Origin: Paenibacillus herberti
Lineage (GTDB): Bacteria > Bacillota > Bacilli > Paenibacillales > Paenibacillaceae
Assembly (NCBI RefSeq): GCF_002233675.1
Contig: NZ_NMUQ01000003.1
Location: 354,574-418,573, forward strand
Direction of reading: 5' to 3'
DNA: 64,000 nucleotides
Of this stretch, positions 36,508-43,720 are shown one piece after another. Under the pieces are notes generated by a model. That model did not search any database, was not told where the DNA came from, and worked only from the letters and a program-made list of their open reading frames with translations. Position 1 is the first letter of the stretch. The number at the start of each line of letters is the position of its first letter. Position numbers and translations under genes: made by a program.

Positions 36508-36990
36508 ATGAAGGAAACACCAAAAAACGCTTTGATGAGCGGAAAGACGATAGGCGTTATATTAGTTTTATTTATTTTAGTCACGATTGTAGCCCATGTT
36601 TTCAGTGAGTCTGCGCGACGAATTAATTCAACGGATGGTGGGGATTCATCGCCAATCGCAATTGCCGCAGTGGGAGACTTCTATATTTATAATCAATCGG
36701 ATGTACGCGTGGATACGACTCGACTTTCTGGATCTTTCGTCTCGCCGCCCAATAACAATGTTCTTTATCCGGGACAGAGCTACAACTATCAGGTAGTAGT
36801 TGAAGCTAATCGTGACAGAAACGCTTATGTCCGCTATACGGCTAACAATGATAATAGTCGGTATATTGATATGGCGTTACGAACTTCAGGGACTCCAAAC
36901 CATATAACGATAATAGTTACAGAAATCGAGGGGTTTTCTTATTCTTTAAATGTTGAGTCTTTGTATATAAAAACTAGATATACGCCTTAA
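36508..36990 (+). CDS. Array member 6: close paralogue of member 1
   Basis: This 160-residue protein starts at ATG 36508, with caggagg 7 bp upstream. The membrane segment is IGVILVLFILVTIVAHVF. The outer domain repeats the blocks of member 1: DFYIYNQSD, LYPGQSYNYQVV, NAYVRYT, LRTSG, EIEGFSYS and the C-terminus LYIKTRYTP. It begins a second run of genes that repeats the order of members 1-3. Confidence 0.85.
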   Translation: MKETPKNALMSGKTIGVILVLFILVTIVAHVFSESARRINSTDGGDSSPIAIAAVGDFYIYNQSDVRVDTTRLSGSFVSPPNNNVLYPGQSYNYQVVVEANRDRNAYVRYTANNDNSRYIDMALRTSGTPNHITIIVTEIEGFSYSLNVESLYIKTRYTP

Positions 36991-37014
36991 TTAGGCTGCA
37001 TGAGGGAGGCATTA

Positions 37015-37512
37015 ATGGAGATGAAGGAAAAATCTCAATTAAACGGAAATAAAAGTTCGCTCGGCGTTATTTTGGTCTTGTTCATTTTAGCAGTCATTGT
37101 CAATCAAGTCTTTGATAAAACAGCTCGGGCGAAGCTCCCTAGGCAAAGTGATTTTATTGGCATCGCATCTTCCCAAGGCTTCAACGTTTACAATGAATCT
37201 GTCTTTACATTAACGACAACCAGTTTATACGGGGATTTTGAAAGAAAGCCTGATCCGCATATAATCTTACCGGGCAGCAGTTATGGTTATCAGGTTTCTA
37301 CAAGTTTATATAAAAACTCTATAGCATCTGTTTATTACAGTTACGAGTATCGGGAAGCCGGACAGACGAGAACGGGAGTTTTTATCTTGGATATGATTGC
37401 TAATACGGCCGCATTACCCGGGGCAACGGCATACATGAGGTTTTATGCAACAGGGCCGATTAATTTTTATAGGCAGGACAATTACTCGACGAGCGTATAT
37501 ATTCGAAACTAA
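37015..37512 (+). CDS. Array member 7: close paralogue of member 2
   Basis: The protein of about 165 residues has the membrane segment LGVILVLFILAVIVNQVF and an outer domain with GFNVYNESVFTLTTTSLYG, DFERKPDPHIILPG, YYSYEYREAGQTRTG and the ending STSVYIRN, all as in member 2. GGGAGG is 4 bp before ATG 37015 and 10 bp before ATG 37021, so either could be the start. Confidence 0.85.
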   Translation: MEMKEKSQLNGNKSSLGVILVLFILAVIVNQVFDKTARAKLPRQSDFIGIASSQGFNVYNESVFTLTTTSLYGDFERKPDPHIILPGSSYGYQVSTSLYKNSIASVYYSYEYREAGQTRTGVFILDMIANTAALPGATAYMRFYATGPINFYRQDNYSTSVYIRN

Positions 37513-37530
37513 GTTTAAGGAGGCTGTGCA

Positions 37531-37783
37531 ATGAATGAGAGCAGCCGACATGCAATGATTTGCGGCAGCAAAAAAAGAATCAAACACGGGTCTTATAGTC
37601 GTTTTATTTATTTTGACCGTCTATAATTTAACGGGAGATCTCACCCTTCTTCCTTTGGATCTCTATGGAGACTTCGAGTCGCCCGGCCCCGAAAAAGTCC
37701 CAATCCCTCCTAATCAAAGCCAAAACTTCGAGGTGTTGTATAGTGCCGGATCGACGCACGCGGCCTATCATCAGAAATACTAA
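37531..37783 (+). pseudogene. Decayed copy of array member 3
   Basis: ATG 37531 has aaggagg upstream, but the frame stops after 31 codons. A shift at the A7 run near 37570 restores GLIVVLFILTV and runs straight into YNLTGDLTLLPLDLYGDFES, NQSQNFEVLYSAGSTHAAY and KY-stop. This is member 3 with the tether and most of the second half deleted. Order 6-7-this copy repeats order 1-2-3. Confidence 0.8.
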
Positions 37784-37855
37784 CCGGAGCAGGAGCTCAT
37801 GCAATTCAGCAATTGCCAATATCGTTGGTGGTTTGTTCTAGCGAAGAGTCTACTA

Positions 37856-37911
37856 GTTAAGGCGTCTGACGGTGTCAACAAGAGTAGATATTGAATACTC
37901 TGTTTTTAGGA
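37856..37911 (+). repeat. Direct repeat, copy 1 (block boundary in the array)
   Basis: About 55 bp starting ttaaggcgtctgacggtgtc and ending near gaatactctgtttt recurs at 39865-39920 with few changes. It lies about 215 bp upstream of member 8 and, in the second copy, about 180 bp upstream of member 11. It marks the edge of a duplicated block. Confidence 0.75.
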
Positions 37912-38071
37912 GCCTCCTAATATAGAAAAGAGGGAGTTGTGCCGTAAATCTATTCTGCTTCTATAGTAGAAAAGGAGAAAATCCACTTATAGATGGATCA
38001 TCCGGTTTCAAATCGAATATCTGCTGCTTGTCGTGAATTAATATAATTCCAGGACTACGGAGGATTTTAAC

Positions 38072-38560
38072 ATGAATATTAGTAGTGGTATTAATGGCCA
38101 AAGTGTGGGTGGCATTCTTGTCTTGTTTATTTTATTGATTCTGGCAATCCGCTTTATCCCTCCTGCGGCGGCTCGGCCGGATAATTGTGAAAATGGCTTA
38201 TCTATCCTTGCATCAAAGAGCTTTTATGTGTCCAATGCTCTTGGCTATTACAATCTGAGATCAATCTTTCTTTACGGTGATTTCGAATCTCCCGTACCGG
38301 GTTCTCACACCATAACGCCATTTCGTAATTTTAGCTTCCAAGTAAGAAACACAGGTGGGACTAACGTTGCTAACGCCATCTACGCTATTGTAGATCGCAT
38401 AACCGGAATCGATGCTGCTCAAGTCGCCATCACGATGAGAGTAGATTCTGTATCGAGAACGAGCATAAGCGCTATCTTCTCGGAAGGCGCCGTAGGTTTC
38501 AGGGCTAATATTAATGAGACAACTGCGACCATAACCGTCCCATTTTTGCAAGGAGGATAA
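38072..38560 (+). CDS. Array member 8: small anchored beta-rich protein
   Basis: This 162-residue protein has the membrane segment VGGILVLFILLILAIRFI and then PPAAARP. The outer domain has FYVSNALGYYNLRSIFLYG, DFESPVPGSHTITPFRNFSF and QVAITMRVDSVS, which keeps the family core GDFE.P....I.P. The site cggagg lies 9 bp before ATG 38072. It is 7 bp ahead of member 9. Confidence 0.82.
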   Translation: MNISSGINGQSVGGILVLFILLILAIRFIPPAAARPDNCENGLSILASKSFYVSNALGYYNLRSIFLYGDFESPVPGSHTITPFRNFSFQVRNTGGTNVANAIYAIVDRITGIDAAQVAITMRVDSVSRTSISAIFSEGAVGFRANINETTATITVPFLQGG

Positions 38561-38567
38561 CTAATCC

Positions 38568-39059
38568 ATGACTGAATCTTTCGGTTTGAAGGGAACAAAC
38601 TCCGGCATTATTCTGGTGCTGTTTATTCTGCTTGTTCTTACTACCCGCATCTTTACCAGGAGCCAATCTGCTGAACAAGACTTGGGCATTGCCGCCAACG
38701 GTCTCGTTTCAAGTAACGCCACCGATGGATATACGATTTATAATCGTACCGAATACACCTTTAGACTTCTAGGTATTGCGGGCAATATCGGCCTTCCCAC
38801 TTTAAGAGGCAGCTCTGAGCCCTACACCGTAATGGTGGCATACAGTGTCTCTAATAATCGTTTTAACCAGAACCATTATGAATTAGTATTAACGGGACCA
38901 TCTCCAAGAGGGTTCGCTAGTTATGAAATATTGTCCAACGGTTACCCACAAGGGAAGTTTAGCTTTACGATGAGTGACAGGAATTTTCATGATATTCAAT
39001 CTTCCGTTGCGATCAGAACTAGGATTGTCGGTGGTCAAAGTTTATATATAGAACTATAA
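38568..39059 (+). CDS. Array member 9: small anchored protein, twin of member 11
   Basis: This 163-residue protein has the membrane segment SGIILVLFILLVLTTRIF and the outer domain GYTIYNRTEYTFRLLGIAG, NIGLPTLRGSSEPYTVMVAY, FASYEILSNGYPQGKFSF. Except for a shortened C-terminus it is nearly identical to member 11. AAGGAGG lies 10 bp before ATG 38568. Confidence 0.85.
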   Translation: MTESFGLKGTNSGIILVLFILLVLTTRIFTRSQSAEQDLGIAANGLVSSNATDGYTIYNRTEYTFRLLGIAGNIGLPTLRGSSEPYTVMVAYSVSNNRFNQNHYELVLTGPSPRGFASYEILSNGYPQGKFSFTMSDRNFHDIQSSVAIRTRIVGGQSLYIEL

Positions 39060-39168
39060 ATGAGCTCTATTAACACCTTTCCCATAACTGGGGGAGTATT
39101 ACATATCGGCTTTCTTCAAGGGGGGATTTGAGATTAACGGTGTTCCGTATAAAAAAAACAAACTTCTC

Positions 39169-39208
39169 AGCCCTTTCACTTCTCAATAGGAAGTAGAAAG
39201 GGCTTTGC
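39169..39208 (+). terminator. Hairpin after array member 9
   Basis: The arms agccctttc and gaaagggct, with further partial pairing of the loop, follow member 9 by about 110 bp. Only a short T run follows, so the terminator is plausible but weak. Confidence 0.5.
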
Positions 39209-39238
39209 TGGTGTTCCGGGATAATTCAACAACAAATA

Positions 39239-39298
39239 CACCCCTTAGAATAGGATCGGTTTGCCTAGCGGGCTCTCCACTATATATTCCAAGGGGCG
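39239..39298 (-). repeat. Imperfect inverted pair sharing 15 bp with the hairpin at 2595
   Basis: caccccttagaatag at 39239 is identical to a 15-mer in the hairpin at 2595-2648. It is mirrored by tattccaaggggcg 40 bp later. It could terminate member 10 on the minus strand or be the relic of an insertion-sequence end. Confidence 0.4.
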
Positions 39299-39318
39299 AT
39301 TCATCATTGAGGGAACTT

Positions 39319-39753
39319 TTAGCTGATAGACAATTCGTTTGCAGTAATTTTCGTTACTACAACCGGACCCGAGGCCCTAATATTTCTAATTTCTCCTTTA
39401 CCAAAAAACTCAGTGGTATATAGAGTAAAAGAAACTTCTGCAACGAGGACTCCATAAATGGATCTGCTCCGATATACAACATCCCCAGAGGATCCTGGCG
39501 AGGATCTAAGCTGTAATTGAGCAACTCCATAGGCAGGGAGACGGCTGGAGTAGGGCGGCAAGACATTGCCGGAAAAAAATTCTGCAGTAAAAGCCAAATT
39601 GGTTGCGTTCACAATAGAAAAAATTTCAGGGGGGTCCACCAAAACAAAACTACTATTTTCAGAGCTGCCAGAGCAACGAGAATCGTGGCCGCAAAAAACA
39701 CTGGCAACAATTACTAGCAGAATAAATAAAACTAAGACGATTCCTAACTTCAT
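39319..39753 (-). CDS. Array member 10: inverted small anchored protein
   Basis: This 144-residue minus-strand paralogue has the membrane segment starting at residue 3 (LGIVLVLFILLVIVASVF). The outer domain is FSIVNATNLAFTAEFFSGN, VLPPYSSRLPAYGVAQLQL, GDVVYRSRSIYGVLVAEVSF. The N-terminus is short, as in member 4. AGGAGAGG precedes ATG 39753. A frameshifted copy lies at 40615-41036. The orientation is opposite to member 9. Confidence 0.8.
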   Translation of the reverse strand: MKLGIVLVLFILLVIVASVFCGHDSRCSGSSENSSFVLVDPPEIFSIVNATNLAFTAEFFSGNVLPPYSSRLPAYGVAQLQLRSSPGSSGDVVYRSRSIYGVLVAEVSFTLYTTEFFGKGEIRNIRASGPVVVTKITANELSIS

Positions 39754-39812
39754 ATCAAACCTCTCCTATGGTGGTATATCAATATCATATGAGAAATTTG
39801 TAGAATAGTTCG

Positions 39813-39847
39813 GGCTCCGGACAGCCGCAGATACGGTGCGGCGCGAC
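39813..39847 (-). pseudogene. Relic of the 3' end of a Crp/Fnr-type gene
   Basis: ggacagccgcagatacggtgcgg and its flanks match the 3' part of the Fnr gene at about 42168-42196. On the minus strand it would encode the region before the C-terminal cysteine cluster. Only about 35 bp remain, joined to the upstream end of member 10. Confidence 0.5.
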
Positions 39848-39864
39848 CTGTTACAAGAGTACTG

Positions 39865-39920
39865 GTTAAGGCGTCTGACGGTGTCAGCAAGAGGAAATAT
39901 TGAATACTCTGTTTTAAGAG
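39865..39920 (+). repeat. Direct repeat, copy 2 (block boundary in the array)
   Basis: This is the second copy of the element at 37856-37911, upstream of member 11. It includes ttaaggcgtctgacggtgtc and ttgaatactctgtttt. Confidence 0.75.
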
Positions 39921-40042
39921 ATCCAAAGATATTCTGGGAGGGAGAACCAGGACTATCAATAAGTCACACCAAACACTACTTCGATGCCTGCTGTCCCGGC
40001 AGTACAACGATAAAAGAAAATTACAAGGAGGATAACTGATTC

Positions 40043-40555
40043 ATGACTGAATATTTCGGTTTAAAGGGAACAAACTCCGGCATTATTCTGGTGCTGTTTA
40101 TTCTGCTTGTTCTTACTATTCGCATCTTTTCCAGGAGCCAATCTGTTGAACAAGACTTGGGCATTGCTGCCAACGGTCTCGTTTCAAGTAACGCCACCGA
40201 TGGATATACGATTTATAATCGTACCGAATACACTTTTAGACTTCTAGGTATCGCGGGCAATATCGGCCTTCCCACTTTAAGAGGCAGCTCTGAGCCCTAT
40301 ACCGTAATGGTGGCATACAGTGTCTCTAATAATCGTTTTAACCAGAACCATTATGAATTAGTATTATCGGGACCATCGCCAAGTGGGTTCGCTAGTTATG
40401 AAATATTGTCCAACGGTTACCCACAAGGTAAGTTTAGCTTTACGATGAGTAACAGGAATTTCCATGATATTCAATCTTCCGTTGCGATCAGAACCAGGAT
40501 TGTTATTGGTGGAGAGTGGGATAGGTTTTCAAATCTATATTTAGAACCTCTTTAG
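40043..40555 (+). CDS. Array member 11: twin of member 9
   Basis: This 170-residue protein is nearly identical to member 9 in DNA and protein (GYTIYNRTEYTFRLLGIAG, NIGLPTLRGSSEPYT). The C-terminus differs: RIVIGGEWDRFSNLYLEPL instead of RIVGGQSLYIEL. AAGGAGG precedes ATG 40043. The identity shows a recent duplication, and the different ends suggest repair or recombination at the 3' edge. Confidence 0.85.
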   Translation: MTEYFGLKGTNSGIILVLFILLVLTIRIFSRSQSVEQDLGIAANGLVSSNATDGYTIYNRTEYTFRLLGIAGNIGLPTLRGSSEPYTVMVAYSVSNNRFNQNHYELVLSGPSPSGFASYEILSNGYPQGKFSFTMSNRNFHDIQSSVAIRTRIVIGGEWDRFSNLYLEPL

Positions 40556-40614
40556 TAGTCTATAATGAAAGACATTAATGGTATTTAGGAAGTCTACCGC
40601 GTTAATTGAGGGAA

Positions 40615-41036
40615 CTAATTATTGCTTATAACCAATTCGGTTGGAGTTGTTTTCGTTACTACAACCGGGCCCGAAGACCCAATATTGTAAATATTTTCAT
40701 AAACACCCCGGTAATATAAAGTAAAAGAAACTTCTGCAATCAGGATTCCATAATTGGATCTGCTCCGATATATAACATCCCCATAGTTTTCATTCCGGGT
40801 AACATTAAGTTCTAAACGAGAAACCCCAGAGGGAGGGAGACGGCTGGAGATGGGCTGCAAAACATCGCCCGTAATATATTCTGCGGTGAAAAACAAATCG
40901 CTCGTGTTCGCGATATAAAATGGATGAGGAGCATACCAAAACTATTAATTTCAGATCTACGCGAATCAGGGTTGCAAATAGGGCTGGTCACAATTACCAG
41001 CAAAATAAATAAAATTAAAATGATGCCTAACTTCAT
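40615..41036 (-). pseudogene. Frameshifted copy of array member 10
   Basis: ATG 41036 with GGGAGA upstream starts MKLGIILILFILLVIVTSP, but the frame leaves the family pattern after about 40 codons. The rest (LFFTAEYITGDVLQP, VIYRSRSNYGILIAEVSF, GPVVVTKTTPTEL) continues in another frame to 40615. Pairing with member 11 repeats the pairing of members 9 and 10, so it belongs to the same block duplication. Confidence 0.8.
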
Positions 41037-41100
41037 ATCAAATCTCCCTCCAATGGTGTTATATCAACACTATATGGGCAATTTGTAGAGTTGTTCGGGC

Positions 41101-41244
41101 GAGCGCGCCGGGTTTGTCATATAGCAGCAGGTCGCGAACTAGGATTCCGCAATCCGCTGCTGCAGAGCGATGCCGTTCATCCAGCTCCCCGTTAGTCATG
41201 AACAGCTGCTCCAGTTCTTTCCAATAGAGTACGCCGATCCGCGC
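41101..41244 (-). pseudogene. Relic of the middle of a Crp/Fnr-type gene
   Basis: This 144-bp stretch matches 42395-42552 of the intact Fnr gene (shared runs gagcgcgcc, cagcagcaggtcgcg and gatgccgttcatccag), with small deletions and stops. Together with 39813-39847 it is what remains of a second Fnr copy, with array block 2 lying between the two pieces. Confidence 0.8.
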
Positions 41245-41413
41245 TTAAATACAGGAGCGTCTTCATTAGCAAAAGGATTAAAGCAAGCTAATACTGTGAT
41301 TCTTGATGTTCCTGACTATATCCGCGACAATATGTAGATGCAAGTATGGACGAGTGATGGAGTTTAAAGCGATAGAAGTTTCAACCCTGCATGTTTAACA
41401 AGGAGCTGTGAGT

Positions 41414-41719
41414 ATGGGGGTCAATTTTACTGCATTGTTTAACAATAATATGTTTAGTTTTGAACAAGTTGAGGAATTTAGAATTAACTTATTGCATGAA
41501 TGGAACGCTTATACTATGATGCAAACGACTTTGGAATGGGTTTCTATTTATTGTGATGACCCTGAGACGCATTTCAAAGAATATGGTTTTGTTGGGTTAA
41601 CTGGTTCCAATGATATAAAGTCTAGGTTTGATGAACCATTGAAAAAAATTGAAGATATGTATGTAAAAAGGGGAATATCATGGCATGCATATGGCTACTT
41701 TATCGATTCCCTAATTTAA
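41414..41719 (+). CDS. Small orphan protein, immunity-like size
   Basis: The 101-residue acidic protein starts at ATG 41414, with AAGGAG 8 bp upstream; the GTG at 41408 is too close to that site. It has no signal or membrane segment. Blocks such as VEEFRINLLHEWNAYTMM and EPLKKIEDMYVKRGISWHAY give no family that I recognise. Just upstream (41245-41337) a 30-codon frame ending VILDVPDYIRDNM lacks a start and may be the tail of a lost larger gene. The size and position recall immunity genes behind toxin tails, but this is only a suggestion. Confidence 0.55.
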   Translation: MGVNFTALFNNNMFSFEQVEEFRINLLHEWNAYTMMQTTLEWVSIYCDDPETHFKEYGFVGLTGSNDIKSRFDEPLKKIEDMYVKRGISWHAYGYFIDSLI

Positions 41720-41784
41720 TCTTCATAAACCATATGAATTAGAGGAGATGGGAATTTAATTAGAAAGGGTTTGGAGAATATATC

Positions 41785-42021
41785 ATGGAAAAACAAGAGA
41801 TATTCATAAAAGGTTACTTAAATAGAGGAATAAAGATAACTTTTTTAGATAACTTAGATGTTACAGGGGGTTATGTGAATTATTATTGCTTTAACAATGT
41901 TATAGTTATTGTCCCTTCCGAAGCTCAAGATGATACCAGACTTCTAATTCCAATCAGTGCGATAAAAACGATTCAGCCATGGCCCATTGACGACTTTGAA
42001 TTGGAAGACGATATAGTATAG
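41785..42021 (+). CDS. Small protein, Sm-like fold candidate
   Basis: This 78-residue protein has ttggag about 9 bp before ATG 41785. The strand pattern IFIKGYLNRGIKITFLDN, then YYCFNNVIVIVPS and RLLIPISAIKTIQPW, ends in an acidic tail. The order recalls Hfq/Sm-like barrels, where a short ISTI.P strand follows a variable loop, but identity is too low to claim a relationship. It is 66 bp after the previous small gene and before a terminator. Confidence 0.55.
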   Translation: MEKQEIFIKGYLNRGIKITFLDNLDVTGGYVNYYCFNNVIVIVPSEAQDDTRLLIPISAIKTIQPWPIDDFELEDDIV

Positions 42022-42042
42022 TAGATTAATAGCGTATCTTAA

Positions 42043-42080
42043 ACCACATGCGAGTTTACATTCGCATGTGGTCTCTTTTT
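42043..42080 (+). terminator. Terminator after the small-gene pair
   Basis: The stem accacatgcga/tcgcatgtggt is followed by tctcttttttt. It is convergent with the Fnr gene. Confidence 0.9.
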
Positions 42081-42128
42081 TTCATTTTTAATACAAGCCT
42101 CACCTACTACAAAAAGGTAAATAAAATC

Positions 42129-42884
42129 TTAGATCCGGCAAACTTCCTTCGGACAAGCCGGACATTCGGGACAGCCGCAAATGCGGCGCAGAGCGGCTTG
42201 ATCCGTAATAGTGATCAGGCCGCTGCGGACGGCCACAATTCCCTCGTCCTTCAGGGAGGCGAGCATCCGATTGACGCTTTCGCGGGTTGTGCCAATGAAC
42301 TCGGCCATCTCGGCGTTTGTTAGCCGTAGGCTGATTTCCACGCCGTCCCTGCGCAGAACTCCGTAGCTATTAGCAAGGCGGATAAGTGTGCTGGCGAGCG
42401 CGCCAGGTTTGCCGTACAGCAGCAGGTCGCGGAACTTGGATTCCGCAATTCGCTGCTGCAGCGCCATGCCGTTCATCCAGCGTACAGCCAGCTCTCCACT
42501 TGTCAGAAGCAGTTGCTCCACGTCCTTCCAGAGCAAAACGCCAATCCGCGCCTCTTCGGCTACTTCGGCACTGAATCCGTACACGGACCCCGCTTCAGTG
42601 CTGCCGATCAAGTCGCCGGACTGCAAAATCGAAAGAACAAACTGCTTGCCGTCTTCCGTCGACTTACGCAGCTTGATCTTGCCCGACAGGACGCAATACA
42701 GCTTATTGGCGGCTTCACCCTCCGAGAATAGCAAGCTGCCAGCTTCGACGCGGCGCTCCAACATAAGCTCCACAATATTTTTCCATTGCGCTTCTGTAAA
42801 ACAAGCGGAAAATCCCGCGCGCTTCGCTTCGTTGTGTTGACTGCCATTATAGGCCGAACGTTCCGCCGGCTTTCTCATTGCCAC
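42129..42884 (-). CDS. fnr: Crp/Fnr-family regulator with C-terminal cysteine cluster (Fnr 1)
   Basis: This 251-residue regulator has a cyclic-nucleotide-binding-type sensor barrel (GSLLFSEGEAANKLYCVLSG), a long helix and a winged helix (LTNAEMAEFIGTTRESVNRM). The C-terminus CGCPECPACPKEVC holds a cysteine cluster like that of Bacillus subtilis Fnr, which binds an oxygen-sensitive 4Fe-4S centre there. The GTG 42884 start has GGGAG about 10 bp upstream; ATG 42878 is an alternative. It is divergent from a NarL-type pair across a gap with an Fnr-type box, so autoregulation is likely. It should activate fermentation genes when oxygen is absent. Confidence 0.9.
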   Translation of the reverse strand: MAMRKPAERSAYNGSQHNEAKRAGFSACFTEAQWKNIVELMLERRVEAGSLLFSEGEAANKLYCVLSGKIKLRKSTEDGKQFVLSILQSGDLIGSTEAGSVYGFSAEVAEEARIGVLLWKDVEQLLLTSGELAVRWMNGMALQQRIAESKFRDLLLYGKPGALASTLIRLANSYGVLRRDGVEISLRLTNAEMAEFIGTTRESVNRMLASLKDEGIVAVRSGLITITDQAALRRICGCPECPACPKEVCRI

Positions 42885-42990
42885 GACCGCTCACTCCCTC
42901 TGTTCCATCTAACTTCATTGTACTTCTAGCGGCGAAGCTTTGTTATCGGGGAACCTCCTGAGCTGCTTGGGGGTAATTCCCTTATTTTTC

Positions 42991-43031
42991 AGTGATCCAC
43001 ATCACGTTCCAACTGCGCGGTCGGCTATAAT
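42991..43031 (+). promoter_or_regulatory. Fnr-type box and -10 element before NarL-type regulator
   Basis: AGTGATCCACATCACG (42991-43006) matches TGTGA-N6-TCACA in 8 of 10 fixed positions. TATAAT at 43026-43031 places the box centre near -40, close to the class II activator position. The box also lies upstream of the divergent Fnr 1 gene. Confidence 0.6.
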
Positions 43032-43066
43032 AGAAGAAATGAAGCGCGAACGGAGGAGGGGGAGGC

Positions 43067-43720
43067 TTGATACATGTACTTGTGGTCGATGATCATGCCG
43101 TAGTTCGTTCCGGCTTGGTCCAGCTTATGGACGGTAGGAATGGGCTAGCGGCGGTGGGCGAAGCGGCTGACGGGGACGAGGCCATCGTCAAAGCACAGGA
43201 GCTGCAGCCGGATGTCGTGCTGATGGATCTCAGTATGCCGCATGGCAAGGATGGGTTGACTGCCACAGCTGAACTCAAAAAGCTGCTGCCGAATACGGCC
43301 GTACTCATCCTGACGATGCATGACGACGAGGAATATTTGTTCCGGGCGATCCATGCCGGGGCATCGGGTTATATTTTGAAAAATTCCCCTTACGAAGAGT
43401 TATTGCAGGCAGTCCAACATGTTGCTCAAGGCAATGCTTATCTGTACCCTTCGGCTACGAAGCGGCTGATGAGCGACTACCTGGAGAAGGTGCGAAGCGG
43501 AGATTATGGGGGAAGCTTCGAGTCGCTTACGGAACGGGAGAAGGAGATTCTCGCCAAAGTGGCTCAAGGTTATGCAAACAAGGAGATTGCCGAACTGTTA
43601 TTCATCAGCGTTAAAACGGTGGAAACCCATAAGAGCAATCTGATGGAAAAGCTCGACTTGAGAACAAGGCCCGATCTGGTGAAATACGCGGCCAAAAAGG
43701 GGCTGCTCAATTTTGAGTAA
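43067..43720 (+). CDS. NarL/FixJ-type response regulator
   Basis: This 217-residue regulator has an N-terminal receiver (VVDDHAVVRSGL, phospho-acceptor D54 in VVLMDLSMP) and a C-terminal LuxR-type helix-turn-helix (LTEREKEILAKVAQGYANKE, KTVETHKSNLMEKL). TTG 43067 has a long GGAGGAGGGGGAGG site 3-4 bp upstream. Its stop overlaps the TTG start of the kinase gene. It lies divergent from Fnr 1 and behind an Fnr-type box, so it probably takes part in the response to oxygen limitation or an alternative electron acceptor. Confidence 0.9.
   Translation: MIHVLVVDDHAVVRSGLVQLMDGRNGLAAVGEAADGDEAIVKAQELQPDVVLMDLSMPHGKDGLTATAELKKLLPNTAVLILTMHDDEEYLFRAIHAGASGYILKNSPYEELLQAVQHVAQGNAYLYPSATKRLMSDYLEKVRSGDYGGSFESLTEREKEILAKVAQGYANKEIAELLFISVKTVETHKSNLMEKLDLRTRPDLVKYAAKKGLLNFE

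Noticed and set aside
39205-39423. 72-codon plus-strand ORF between array members 9 and 10
   Set aside because: It overlaps the 3' end of member 10 on the other strand, has no ribosome-binding site and lacks the family membrane segment.
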